Below are positions 18,701-33,700 of a stretch of 64,000 nucleotides of DNA, piece after piece. Position 1 is the first letter of the stretch. Each line of letters starts with the position of its first letter. A program made the translations under genes and the position numbers. Under the pieces are notes generated by a model. That model ran no database searches. It saw only the letters and a program-made list of their open reading frames with translations, and was not told the DNA's origin. Source of the DNA: Phytophthora colocasiae (Eukaryota; Oomycota; Peronosporomycetes; Peronosporales; Peronosporaceae); NCBI GenBank assembly GCA_018806915.1, contig JAGKQI010000091.1, positions 3,443,094 to 3,507,093 on the forward strand, given 5' to 3'.

Positions 18701-21700
18701 GTATACGCCATCTTTACATAGACGGGGCGGAATGGTTGTGCACATACATGACCCGCCACCGGTACCACTCGACGCGCCTTGATCCGTAGATACGATTTGC
18801 GCCGCGACTTGCCCGCTACCGCCAACTACAACGCACACAGTCTCGTCTCAAAGTTTGTCCTCCGGCCCCACGATCCGGCGCAACCCTATATATATGTTTC
18901 AGCCGATACACGTGTATCGGCGGGGTCAGGAGTCCCCCTCAGCCGGTTTGCCCCTCTGTCGGGGTCCCCTTTGCCCTGTATCGTGGGGTCCCCCAACCCA
19001 AAGTTAACAGTTTTGGGCACCTCGATATCACTAGTTTGGGGTTTTGAACTCCTTCGCCAGACAGAAGAAGCTCAGGAGGGCCAAGTTGGTGCAAAATTCG
19101 CGCGAAAAAAAAAACAGCCACTCGTAAGATATCGATGTCTACATGGTTCACTATGAGAATGGACATAGAAGGGCGTGTATACACGCAATAACCAATCAGC
19201 GATTAGATTGTAATACTGCAGCAACTACAGACCTGGCGGGCCTGAAATTTCGCAAGGGTGTCTGTTTGACCATACCGAATCCGACTACAAACCACAGACA
19301 GCCGTTTTATGTCAAGTTCGTAGCCAATCAGCGGATAGAAGCAGCCTGCAACAACATTACAGTGGCTACTAGTACACTCGCGGATAGAAAGCACGACACG
19401 GAATACACGCAGCATACATGCTCGGTTTCGTGCTGCAAACAGGTGGTATACGTATATACATAGTCGGTGCACATCCTAGAAGCGGAAAAGTGTGTCGTTT
19501 GTTTCCTCCCACGTGCGTGTTCGCGTGCATTGTATACGCCATCTTTACATAGACGGGGCGGAATGGTTGTGCACATACATGACCCGCCACCGGTACCACT
19601 CGACGCGCCTTGATCCGTAGATACGATTTGCGCCGCGACTTGCCCGCTACCGCCAACTACAACGCACACAGTCTCGTCTCAAAGTTTGTCCTCCGGCCCC
19701 ACGATCCGGCGCAACCCTATATATATGTTTCAGCCGATACACGTGTATCGGCGGGGTCCAGTCCCCCTCAGCCGGTTTGCCCCTCTGTCAGGGTCCCCTT
19801 TGCCCTGTATCGTGGGGTCCCCCAACCCAAAGTTAACAGTTTTGGGCACCTCGATATCACTAGTTTGGGGTTTTGAACTCCTTCGCCAGACAGAAGAAGC
19901 TCAGGAGGGCCAAGTTGGTGCAAAATTCGCGCGAAAAAAACAGCCACTCGTAAGATATCGATGTCTACATGGTTCACTATGAGAATGGACATAGAAGGGC
20001 GTGTATACACGCAATAACCAATCAGCGATTAGATTGTAATACTGCAGCAACTACAGACCTGGCGGGCCTGAAATTTCGCAAAGGGTGTCTGTTTGACCAT
20101 ACCGAATCCGACTACAAACCACAGACAGCCGTTTTATGTCAAGTTCGTAGCCAATCAGCGGATAGAAGCAGCCTGCAACAACATTACAGTGGCTACTAGT
20201 ACACTCGCGGATAGAAAGCACGACACGGAATACACGCAGCATACATGCTCGGTTTCGTGCTGCAAACAGGTGGTATACGTATATACATAGTCGGTGCACA
20301 TCCTAGAAGCGGAAAAGTGTGTCGTTTGTTTCCTCCCACGTGCGTGTTCGCGTGCATTGTATACGCCATCTTTACATAGACGGGGCGGAATGGTTGTGCA
20401 CATACATGACCCGCCACCGGTACCACTCGACGCGCCTTGATCCGTAGATACGATTTGCGCCGCGACTTGCCCGCTACCGCCAACTACAACGCACACAGTC
20501 TCGTCTCAAAGTTTGTCCTCCGGCCCCACGATCCGGCGCAACCCTATATATATGTTTCAGCCGATACACGTGTATCGGCGGGGTCAGGAGTCCCCCTCAG
20601 CCGGTTTGCCCCTCTGTCAGGGTCCCCTTTGCCCTGTATCGTGGGGTCCCCCAACCCAAAGTTAACAGTTTTGGGCACCTCGATATCACTAGTTTGGGGT
20701 TTTGAACTCCTTCGCCAGACAGAAGAAGCTCAGGAGGGCCAAGTTGGTGCAAAATTCGCGCGAAAAAAACAGCCACTCGTAAGATATCGATGTCTACATG
20801 GTTCACTATGAGAATGGACATAGAAGGGCGTGTATACACGCAATAACCAATCAGCGATTAGATTGTAATACTGCAGCAACTACAGACCTGGCGGGCCTGA
20901 AATTTCGCAAAGGGTGTCTGTTTGACCATACCGAATCCGACTACAAACCACAGACAGCCGTTTTATGTCAAGTTCGTAGCCAATCAGCGGATAGAAGCAG
21001 CCTGCAACAACATTACAGTGGCTACTAGTACACTCGCGGATAGAAAGCACGACACGGAATACACGCAGCATACATGCTCGGTTTCGTGCTGCAAACAGGT
21101 GGTATACGTATATACATAGTCGGTGCACATCCTAGAAGCGGAAAAGTGTGTCGTTTGTTTCCTCCCACGTGCGTGTTCGCGTGCATTGTATACGCCATCT
21201 TTACATAGACGGGGCGGAATGGTTGTGCACATACATGACCCGCCACCGGTACCACTCGACGCGCCTTGATCCGTAGATACGATTTGCGCCGCGACTTGCC
21301 CGCTACCGCCAACTACAACGCACACAGTCTCGTCTCAAAGTTTGTCCTCCGGCCCCACGATCCGGCGCAACCCTATATATATGTTTCAGCCGATACACGT
21401 GTATCGGCGGGGTCAGGTCCCCCTCAGCCGGTTTGCCCCTCTGTCAGGGTCCCCTTTGCCCTGTATCGTGGGGTCCCCAACCCAAAGTTAACAGTTTTGG
21501 GCACCTCGATATCACTAGTTTGGGGTTTTGAACTCCTTCGCCAGACAGAAGAAGCTCAGGAGGGCCAAGTTGGTGCAAAATTCGCGCGAAAAAAACAGCC
21601 ACTCGTAAGATATCGATGTCTACATGGTTCACTATGAGAATGGACATAGAAGGGCGTGTATACACGCAATAACCAATCAGCGATTAGATTGTAATACTGC

Positions 21701-24700
21701 AGCAACTACAGACCTGGCGGGCCTGAAATTTCGCAAGGGTGTCTGTTTGACCATACCGAATCCGACTACAAACCACAGACAGCCGTTTTATGTCAAGTTC
21801 GTAGCCAATCAGCGGATAGAAGCAGCCTGCAACAACATTACAGTGGCTACTAGTACACTCGCGGATAGAAAGCACGACACGGAATACACGCAGCATACAT
21901 GCTCGGTTTCGTGCTGCAAACAGGTGGTATACGTATATACATAGTCGGTGCACATCCTAGAAGCGGAAAAGTGTGTCGTTTGTTTCCTCCCACGTGCGTG
22001 TTCGCGTGCATTGTATACGCCATCTTTACATAGACGGGGCGGAATGGTTGTGCACATACATGACCCGCCACCGGTACCACTCGACGCGCCTTGATCCGTA
22101 GATACGATTTGCGCCGCGACTTGCCCGCTACCGCCAACTACAACGCACACAGTCTCGTCTCAAAGTTTGTCCTCCGGCCCCACGATCCGGCGCAACCCTA
22201 TATATATGTTTCAGCCGATACACGTGTATCGGCGGGGTCCGAGGTCCCCCTCAGCCGGTTTGCCCCTCTGTCGGGGGTCCCCTTTGCCCTGTATCGTGGG
22301 GTCCCCCAACCCAAAGTTAACAGTTTTGGGCACCTCGATATCACTAGTTTGGGGTTTTGAACTCCTTCGCCAGACAGAAGAAGCTCAGGAGGGCCAAGTT
22401 GGTGCAAAATTCGCGCGAAAAAAAACAGCCACTCGTAAGATATCGATGTCTACATGGTTCACTATGAGAATGGACATAGAAGGGCGTGTATACACGCAAT
22501 AACCAATCAGCGATTAGATTGTAATACTGCAGCAACTACAGACCTGGCGGGCCTGAAATTTCGCAAGGGTGTCTGTTTGACCATACCGAATCCGACTACA
22601 AACCACAGACAGCCGTTTTATGTCAAGTTCGTAGCCAATCAGCGGATAGAAGCAGCCTGCAACAACATTACAGTGGCTACTAGTACACTCGCGGATAGAA
22701 AGCACGACACGGAATACACGCAGCATACATGCTCGGTTTCGTGCTGCAAACAGGTGGTATACGTATATACATAGTCGGTGCACATCCTAGAAGCGGAAAA
22801 GTGTGTCGTTTGTTTCCTCCCACGTGCGTGTTCGCGTGCATTGTATACGCCATCTTTACATAGACGGGGCGGAATGGTTGTGCACATACATGACCCGCCA
22901 CCGGTACCACTCGACGCGCCTTGATCCGTAGATACGATTTGCGCCGCGACTTGCCCGCTACCGCCAACTACAACGCACACAGTCTCGTCTCAAAGTTTGT
23001 CCTCCGGCCCCACGATCCGGCGCAACCCTATATATATGTTTCAGCCGATACACGTGTATCGGCGGGGTCAGGAGTCCCCCTCAGCCGGTTTGCCCCTCTG
23101 TCAGGGTCCCCTTTGCCCTGTATCGTGGGGTCCCCCAACCCAAAGTTAACAGTTTTGGGCACCTCGATATCACTAGTTTGGGGTTTTGAACTCCTTCGCC
23201 AGACAGAAGAAGCTCAGGAGGGCCATGTTGGTGCAAAATTCGCGCGAAAAAAACACAGCCACTCGTAAGATATCGATGTCTACATGGTTCACTATGAGAA
23301 TGGACATAGAAGGGCGTGTATACACGCAATAACCAATCAGCGATTAGATTGTAATACTGCAGCAACTACAGACCTGGCGGGCCTGAAATTTCGCAAGGGT
23401 GTCTGTTTGACCATACCGAATCCGACTACAAACCACAGACAGCCGTTTTATGTCAAGTTCGTAGCCAATCAGCGGATAGAAGCAGCCTGCAACAACATTA
23501 CAGTGGCTACTAGTACACTCGCGGATAGAAAGCACGACACGGAATACACGCAGCATACATGCTCGGTTTCGTGCTGCAAACAGGTGGTATACGTATATAC
23601 ATAGTCGGTGCACATCCTAGAAGCGGAAAAGTGTGTCGTTTGTTTCCTCCCACGTGCGTGTTCGCGTGCATTGTATACGCCATCTTTACATAGACGGGGC
23701 GGAATGGTTGTGCACATACATGACCCGCCACCGGTACCACTCGACGCGCCTTGATCCGTAGATACGATTTGCGCCGCGACTTGCCCGCTACCGCCAACTA
23801 CAACGCACACAGTCTCGTCTCAAAGTTTGTCCTCCGGCCCCACGATCCGGCGCAACCCTATATATATGTTTCAGCCGATACACGTGTATCGGCGGGGTCA
23901 GGAGTCCCCCTCAACCGGTTGTGCCCCTCTGTCGGGGGTCCCCTTTGCCCTGTATCGTGGGGTCCCCCAACCCAAAGTTAACAGTTTTGGGCACCTCGAT
24001 ATCACTAGTTTGGGGTTTTGAACTCCTTCGCCAGACAGAAGAAGCTCAGGAGGGCCAAGTTGGTGCAAAATTCGCGCGAAAAAAACAGCCACTCGTAAGA
24101 TATCGATGTCTACATGGTTCACTATGAGAATGGACATAGAAGGGCGTGTATACACGCAATAACCAATCAGCGATTAGATTGTAATACTGCAGCAACTACA
24201 GACCTGGCGGGCCTGAAATTTCGCAAGGGTGTCTGTTTGACCATACCGAATCCGACTACAAACCACAGACAGCCGTTTTATGTCAAGTTCGTAGCCAATC
24301 AGCGGATAGAAGCAGCCTGCAACAACATTACAGTGGCTACTAGTACACTCACGGATAGAAAGCACGACACGGAATACACGCAGCATACATGCTCGGTTTC
24401 GTGCTGCAAACAGGTGGTATACGTATATACATAGTCGGTGCACATCCTAGAAGCGGAAAAGTGTGTCGTTTGTTTCCTCCCACGTGCGTGTTCGCGTGCA
24501 TTGTATACGCCATCTTTACATAGACGGGGCGGAATGGTTGTGCACATACATGACCCGCCACCGGTACCACTCGACGCGCCTTGATCCGTAGATACGATTT
24601 GCGCCGCGACTTGCCCGCTACCGCCAACTACAACGCACACAGTCTCGTCTCAAAGTTTGTCCTCCGGCCCCACGATCCGGCGCAACCCTATATATATGTT

Positions 24701-27700
24701 TCAGCCGATACACGTGTATCGGCGGGGTCAGGAGTCCCCCTCAGCCGGTTTGCCCCTCTGTCGGGGGTCCCCTTTGCCCTGTATCGTGGGGTCCCCCAAC
24801 CCAAAGTTAACAGTTTTGGGCACCTCGATATCACTAGTTTGGGGTTTTGAACTCCTTCGCCAGACAGAAGAAGCTCAGGAGGGCCAAGTTGGTGCAAAAT
24901 TCGCGCGAAAAAAACAGCCACTCGTAAGATATCGATGTCTACATGGTTCACTATGAGAATGGACATAGAAGGGCGTGTATACACGCAATAACCAATCAGC
25001 GATTAGATTGTAATACTGCAGCAACTACAGACCTGGCGGGCCTGAAATTTCGCAAGGGTGTCTTTTTGACCATACCGAATCCGACTACAAACCACAGACA
25101 GCCGTTTTATGTCAAGTTCGTAGCCAATCAGCGGATAGAAGCAGCCTGCAACAACATTACAGTGGCTACTAGTACACTCGCGGATAGAAAGCACGACACG
25201 GAATACACGCAGCATACATGCTCGGTTTCGTGCTGCAAACAGGTGGTATACGTATATACATAGTCGGTGCACATCCTAGAAGCGGAAAAGTGTGTCGTTT
25301 GTTTCCTCCCACGTGCGTGTTCGCGTGCATTGTATACGCCATCTTTACATAGACGGGGCGGAATGGTTGTGCACATACATGACCCGCCACCGGTACCACT
25401 CGACGCGCCTTGATCCGTAGATACGATTTGCGCCGCGACTTGCCCGCTACCGCCAACTACAACGCACACAGTCTCGTCTCAAAGTTTGTCCTCCGGCCCC
25501 ACGATCCGGCGCAACCCTATATATATGTTTCAGCCGATACACGTGTATCGGCGGGGTCAGGAGTCCCCCTCAAGCCGGTTTGCCCCTCTGTCAGGGTCCC
25601 CTTTGCCCTGTATCGTGGGGTCCCCCAACCCAAAGTTAACAGTTTTGGGCACCTCGATATCACTAGTTTGGGGTTTTGAACTCCTTCGCCAGACAGAAGA
25701 AGCTCAGGAGGGCCAAGTTGGTGCAAAATTCGCGCGAAAAAAACAGCCACTCGTAAGATATCGATGTCTACATGGTTCACTATGAGAATGGACATAGAAG
25801 GGCGTGTATACACGCAATAACCAATCAGCGATTAGATTGTAATACTGCAGCAACTACAGACCTGGCGGGCCTGAAATTTCGCAAGGGTGTCTGTTTGACC
25901 ATACCGAATCCGACTACAAACCACAGACAGCCGTTTTATGTCAAGTTCGTAGCCAATCAGCGGATAGAAGCAGCCTGCAACAACATTACAGTGGCTACTA
26001 GTACACTCGCGGATAGAAAGCACGACACGGAATACACGCAGCATACATGCTCGGTTTCGTGCTGCAAACAGGTGGTATACGTATATACATAGTCGGTGCA
26101 CATCCTAGAAGCGGAAAAGTGTGTCGTTTGTTTCCTCCCACGTGCGTGTTCGCGTGCATTGTATACGCCATCTTTACATAGACGGGGCGGAATGGTTGTG
26201 CACATACATGACCCGCCACCGGTACCACTCGACGCGCCTTGATCCGTAGATACGATTTGCGCCGCGACTTGCCCGCTACCGCCAACTACAACGCACACAG
26301 TCTCGTCTCAAAGTTTGTCCTCCGGCCCCACGATCCGGCGCAACCCTATATATATGTTTCAGCCGATACACGTGTATCGGCGGGGTCAGGAGTCCCCCTC
26401 AGCCGGTTTGCCCCTCTGTCGGGGGTCCCCTTTGCCCTGTATCGTGGGGTCCCCCAACCCAAAGTTAACAGTTTTGGGCACCTCGATATCACTAGTTTGG
26501 GGTTTTGAACTCCTTCGCCAGACAGAAGAAGCTCAGGAGGGCCAAGTTGGTGCAAAATTCGCGCGAAAAAAAAACAGCCACTCGTAAGATATCGATGTCT
26601 ACATGGTTCACTATGAGAATGGACATAGAAGGGCGTGTATACACGCAATAACCAATCAGCGATTAGATTGTAATACTGCAGCAACTACAGACCTGGCGGG
26701 CCTGAAATTTCGCAAGGGTGTCTGTTTGACCATACCGAATCCGACTACAAACCACAGACAGCCGTTTTATGTCAAGTTCGTAGCCAATCAGCGGATAGAA
26801 GCAGCCTGCAACAACATTACAGTGGCTACTAGTACACTCGCGGATAGAAAGCACGACACGGAATACACGCAGCATACATGCTCGGTTTCGTGCACACAAA
26901 CAGGTGGTATACGTATATACATAGTCGGTGCACATCCTAGAAGCGGAAAAGTGTGTCGTTTGTTTCCTCCCACGTGCGTGTTCGCGTGCATTGTATACGC
27001 CATCTTTACATAGACGGGGCGGAATGGTTGTGCACATACATGACCCGCCACCGGTACCACTCGACGCGCCTTGATCCGTAGATACGATTTGCGCCGCGAC
27101 TTGCCCGCTACCGCCAACTACAACGCACACAGTCTCGTCTCAAAGTTTGTCCTCCGGCCCCACGATCCGGCGCAACCCTATATATATGTTTCAGCCGATA
27201 CACGTGTATCGGCGGGGTCAGGAGTCCCCCTCAGCCGGTTTGCCCCTCTGTCAGGGTCCCCTTTGCCCTGTATCGTGGGGTCCCCAACCCAAAGTTAACA
27301 GTTTTGGGCACCTCGATATCACTAGTTTGGGGTTTTGAACTCCTTCGCCAGACAGAAGAAGCTCAGGAGGGCCAAGTTGGTGCAAAATTCGCGCGAAAAA
27401 AACAGCCACTCGTAAGATATCGATGTCTACATGGTTCACTATGAGAATGGACATAGAAGGGCGTGTATACACGCAATAACCAATCAGCGATTAGATTGTA
27501 ATACTGCAGCAACTACAGACCTGGCGGGCCTGAAATTTCGCAAGGGTGTCTGTTTGACCATACCGAATCCGACTACAAACCACAGACAGCCGTTTTATGT
27601 CAAGTTCGTAGCCAATCAGCGGATAGAAGCAGCCTGCAACAACATTACAGTGGCTACTAGTACACTCGCGGATAGAAAGCACGACACGGAATACACGCAG

Positions 27701-30632
27701 CATACATGCTCGGTTTCGTGCTGCAAACAGGTGGTATACGTATATACATAGTCGGTGCACATCCTAGAAGCGGAAAAGTGTGTCGTTTGTTTCCTCCCAC
27801 GTGCGTGTTCGCGTGCATTGTATACGCCATCTTTACATAGACGGGGCGGAATGGTTGTGCACATACATGACCCGCCACCGGTACCACTCGACGCGCCTTG
27901 ATCCGTAGATACGATTTGCGCCGCGACTTGCCCGCTACCGCCAACTACAACGCACACAGTCTCGTCTCAAAGTTTGTCCTCCGGCCCCACGATCCGGCGC
28001 AACCCTATATATATGTTTCAGCCGATACACGTGTATCGGCGGGGTCAGAGGTCCCCCTCAGCCGGTTTGCCCCTCTGTCAGGGTCCCCTTTGCCCTGTAT
28101 CGTGGGGTCCCCCAACCCAAAGTTAACAGTTTTGGGCACCTCGATATCACTAGTTTGGGGTTTTGAACTCCTTCGCCAGACAGAAGAAGCTCAGGAGGGC
28201 CAAGTTGGTGCAAAATTCGCGCGAAAAAAACAGCCACTCGTAAGATATCGATGTCTACATGGTTCACTATGAGAATGGACATAGAAGGGCGTGTATACAC
28301 GCAATAACCAATCAGCGATTAGATTGTAATACTGCAGCAACTACAGACCTGGCGGGCCTGAAATTTCGCAAGGGTGTCTGTTTGACCATACCGAATCCGA
28401 CTACAAACCACAGACAGCCGTTTTATGTCAAGTTCGTAGCCAATCAGCGGATAGAAGCAGCCTGCAACAACATTACAGTGGCTACTAGTACACTCGCGGA
28501 TAGAAAGCACGACACGGAATACACGCAGCATACATGCTCGGTTTCGTGCTGCAAACAGGTGGTATACGTATATACATAGTCGGTGCACATCCTAGAAGCG
28601 GAAAAGTGTGTCGTTTGTTTCCTCCCACGTGCGTGTTCGCGTGCATTGTATACGCCATCTTTACATAGACGGGGCGGAATGGTTGTGCACATACATGACC
28701 CGCCACCGGTACCACTCGACGCGCCTTGATCCGTAGATACGATTTGCGCCGCGACTTGCCCGCTACCGCCAACTACAACGCACACAGTCTCGTCTCAAAG
28801 TTTGTCCTCCGGCCCCACGATCCGGCGCAACCCTATATATATGTTTCAGCCGATACACGTGTATCGGCGGGGTCCGGGGGTCCCCCTCAACCGGTTTGCC
28901 CCTCTGTCGGGGGTCCCCTTTGCCCTGTATCGTGGGGTCCCCCAACCCAAAGTTAACAGTTTTGGGCACCTCGATATCACTAGTTTGGGGTTTTGAACTC
29001 CTTCGCCAGACAGAAGAAGCTCAGGAGGGCCAAGTTGGTGCAAAATTCGCGCGAAAAAAACAGCCACTCGTAAGATATCGATGTCTACATGGTTCACTAT
29101 GAGAATGGACATAGAAGGGCGTGTATACACGCAATAACCAATCAGCGATTAGATTGTAATACTGCAGCAACTACAGACCTGGCGGGCCTGAAATTTCGCA
29201 AGGGTGTCTTTTTGACCATACCGAATCCGACTACAAACCACAGACAGCCGTTTTATGTCAAGTTCGTAGCCAATCAGCGGATAGAAGCAGCCTGCAACAA
29301 CATTACAGTGGCTACTAGTACACTCGCGGATAGAAAGCACGACACGGAATACACGCAGCATACATGCTCGGTTTCGTGCTGCAAACAGGTGGTATACGTA
29401 TATACATAGTCGGTGCACATCCTAGAAGCGGAAAAGTGTGTCGTTTGTTTCCTCCCACGTGCGTGTTCGCGTGCATTGTATACGCCATCTTTACATAGAC
29501 GGGGCGGAATGGTTGTGCACATACATGACCCGCCACCGGTACCACTCGACGCGCCTTGATCCGTAGATACGATTTGCGCCGCGACTTGCCCGCTACCGCC
29601 AACTACAACGCACACAGTCTCGTCTCAAAGTTTGTCCTCCGGCCCCACGATCCGGCGCAACCCTATATATATGTTTCAGCCGATACACGTGTATCGGCGG
29701 GGTCAGGAGTCCCCCTCAGCCGGTTTGCCCCTCTGTCAGGGTCCCCTTTGCCCTGTATCGTGGGGTCCCCCAACCCAAAGTTAACAGTTTTGGGCACCTC
29801 GATATCACTAGTTTGGGGTTTTGAACTCCTTCGCCAGACAGAAGAAGCTCAGGAGGGCCAAGTTGGTGCAAAATTCGCGCGAAAAAAACAGCCACTCGTA
29901 AGATATCGATGTCTACATGGTTCACTATGAGAATGGACATAGAAGGGCGTGTATACACGCAATAACCAATCAGCGATTAGATTGTAATACTGCAGCAACT
30001 ACAGACCTGGCGGGCCTGAAATTTCGCAAGGGTGTCTGTTTGACCATACCGAATCCGACTACAAACCACAGACAGCCGTTTTATGTCAAGTTCGTAGCCA
30101 ATCAGCGGATAGAAGCAGCCTGCAACAACATTACAGTGGCTACTAGTACACTCGCGGATAGAAAGCACGACACGGAATACACGCAGCATACATGCTCGGT
30201 TTCGTGCTGCAAACAGGTGGTATACGTATATACATAGTCGGTGCACATCCTAGAAGCGGAAAAGTGTGTCGTTTGTTTCCTCCCACGTGCGTGTTCGCGT
30301 GCATTGTATACGCCATCTTTACATAGACGGGGCGGAATGGTTGTGCACATACATGACCCGCCACCGGTACCACTCGACGCGCCTTGATCCGTAGATACGA
30401 TTTGCGCCGCGACTTGCCCGCTACCGCCAACTACAACGCACACAGTCTCGTCTCAAAGTTTGTCCTCCGGCCCCACGATCCGGCGCAACCCTATATATAT
30501 GTTTCAGCCGATACACGTGTATCGGCGGGGTCAGGAGTCCCCCTCAGCCGGTTTGCCCCTCTGTCAGGGTCCCCTTTGCCCTGTATCGTGGGGTCCCCCA
30601 ACCCAAAGTTAACAGTTTTGGGCACCTCGATA

Positions 30633-30717
30633 TGACTAGTTTGGGGTTTTTAAATCCTTCGCCAGACAGAAGATGTTCATGAGGGCCATGTTGGTTCATA
30701 TTTCGCGCGAAAAAATA
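30633..30717 (+). other. Substitution cluster in satellite unit 23, same segment as in unit 5
   Basis: About eleven substitutions (30634, 30651, 30654, 30674, 30676, 30680, 30689, 30696, 30699, 30701 and about 30716), mostly to T. Three columns carry the same change as in unit 5 (30651, 30654 and 30696, matching 15730, 15733 and 15775). Confidence 0.8.
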
Positions 30718-33700
30718 AAGCCACTCGTAAGATATCGATGTCTACATGGTTCACTATGAGAATGGACATAGAAGGGCGTGTATACACGCAATAACCAATC
30801 AGCGATTAGATTGTAATACTGCAGCAACTACAGACCTGGCGGGCCTGAAATTTCGCAAAGGGTGTCTGTTTGACCATACCGAATCCGACTACAAACCACA
30901 GACAGCCGTTTTATGTCAAGTTCGTAGCCAATCAGCGGATAGAAGCAGCCTGCAACAACATTACAGTGGCTACTAGTACACTCGCGGATAGAAAGCACGA
31001 CACGGAATACACGCAGCATACATGCTCGGTTTCGTGCTGCAAACAGGTGGTATACGTATATACATAGTCGGTGCACATCCTAGAAGCGGAAAAGTGTGTC
31101 GTTTGTTTCCTCCCACGTGCGTGTTCGCGTGCATTGTATACGCCATCTTTACATAGACAGGGCGGAATGGTTGTGCACATACATGACCCGCCACCGGTAC
31201 CACTCGACGCGCCTTGATCCGTAGATACGATTTGCGCCGCGACTTGCCCGCTACCGCCAACTACAACGCACACAGTCTCGTCTCAAAGTTTGTCCTCCGG
31301 CCCCACGATCCGGCGCAACCCTATATATATGTTTCAGCCGATACACGTGTATCGGCGGGGTCAGGAGTCCCCCTCAACCGGTTTGGCCCCTCTGTCGGGG
31401 GTCCCCTTTGCCCTGTATCGTGGGGTCCCCCAACCCAAAGTTAACAGTTTTGGGCACCTCGATATCACTAGTTTGGGGTTTTGAACTCCTTCGCCAGACA
31501 GAAGAAGCTCAGGAGGGCCAAGTTGGTGCAAAATTCGCGCGAAAAAAACAGCCACTCGTAAGATATCGATGTCTACATGGTTCACTATGAGAATGGACAT
31601 AGAAGGGCGTGTATACACGCAATAACCAATCAGCGATTAGATTGTAATACTGCAGCAACTACAGACCTGGCGGGCCTGAAATTTCGCAAGGGTGTCTTTT
31701 TGACCATACCGAATCCGACTACAAACCACAGACAGCCGTTTTATGTCAAGTTCGTAGCCAATCAGCGGATAGAAGCAGCCTGCAACAACATTACAGTGGC
31801 TACTAGTACACTCGCGGATAGAAAGCACGACACGGAATACACGCAGCATACATGCTCGGTTTCGTGCTGCAAACAGGTGGTATACGTATATACATAGTCG
31901 GTGCACATCCTAGAAGCGGAAAAGTGTGTCGTTTGTTTCCTCCCACGTGCGTGTTCGCGTGCATTGTATACGCCATCTTTACATAGACGGGGCGGAATGG
32001 TTGTGCACATACATGACCCGCCACCGGTACCACTCGACGCGCCTTGATCCGTAGATACGATTTGCGCCGCGACTTGCCCGCTACCGCCAACTACAACGCA
32101 CACAGTCTCGTCTCAAAGTTTGTCCTCCGGCCCCACGATCCGGCGCAACCCTATATATATGTTTCAGCCGATACACGTGTATCGGCGGGGTCAGGAGTCC
32201 CCCTCAGCCGGTTTGCCCCTCTGTCAGGGTCCCCTTTGCCCTGTATCGTGGGGTCCCCAACCCAAAGTTAACAGTTTTGGGCACCTCGATATCACTAGTT
32301 TGGGGTTTTGAACTCCTTCGCCAGACAGAAGAAGCTCAGGAGGGCCAAGTTGGTGCAAAATTCGCGCGAAAAAAAACAGCCACTCGTAAGATATCGATGT
32401 CTACATGGTTCACTATGAGAATGGACATAGAAGGGCGTGTATACACGCAATAACCAATCAGCGATTAGATTGTAATACTGCAGCAACTACAGACCTGGCG
32501 GGCCTGAAATTTCGCAAAGGGTGTCTGTTTGACCATACCGAATCCGACTACAAACCACAGACAGCCGTTTTATGTCAAGTTCGTAGCCAATCAGCGGATA
32601 GAAGCAGCCTGCAACAACATTACAGTGGCTACTAGTACACTCGCGGATAGAAAGCACGACACGGAATACACGCAGCATACATGCTCGGTTTCGTGCTGCA
32701 AACAGGTGGTATACGTATATACATAGTCGGTGCACATCCTAGAAGCGGAAAAGTGTGTCGTTTGTTTCCTCCCACGTGCGTGTTCGCGTGCATTGTATAC
32801 GCCATCTTTACATAGACGGGGCGGAATGGTTGTGCACATACATGACCCGCCACCGGTACCACTCGACGCGCCTTGATCCGTAGATACGATTTGCGCCGCG
32901 ACTTGCCCGCTACCGCCAACTACAACGCACACAGTCTCGTCTCAAAGTTTGTCCTCCGGCCCCACGATCCGGCGCAACCCTATATATATGTTTCAGCCGA
33001 TACACGTGTATCGGCGGGGTCGAGGTCCCCCTCAGCCGGTTTGCCCCTCTGTCAGGGTCCCCTTTGCCCTGTATCGTGGGGTCCCCCAACCCAAAGTTAA
33101 CAGTTTTGGGCACCTCGATATCACTAGTTTGGGGTTTTGAACTCCTTCGCCAGACAGAAGAAGCTCAGGAGGGCCAAGTTGGTGCAAAATTCGCGCGAAA
33201 AAAAACAGCCACTCGTAAGATATCGATGTCTACATGGTTCACTATGAGAATGGACATAGAAGGGCGTGTATACACGCAATAACCAATCAGCGATTAGATT
33301 GTAATACTGCAGCAACTACAGACCTGGCGGGCCTGAAATTTCGCAAAGTGTCTTGTTTGACCATACCGAATCCGACTACAAACCACAGACAGCCGTTTTA
33401 TGTCAAGTTCGTAGCCAATCAGCGGATAGAAGCAGCCTGCAACAACATTACAGTGGCTACTAGTACACTCACGGATAGAAAGCACGACACGGAATACACG
33501 CAGCATACATGCTCGGTTTCGTGCTGCAAACAGGTGGTATACGTATATACATAGTCGGTGCACATCCTAGAAGCGGAAAAGTGTGTCGTTTGTTTCCTCC
33601 CACGTGCGTGTTCGCGTGCATTGTATACGCCATCTTTACATAGACGGGGCGGAATGGTTGTGCACATACATGACCCGCCACCGGTACCACTCGACGCGCC

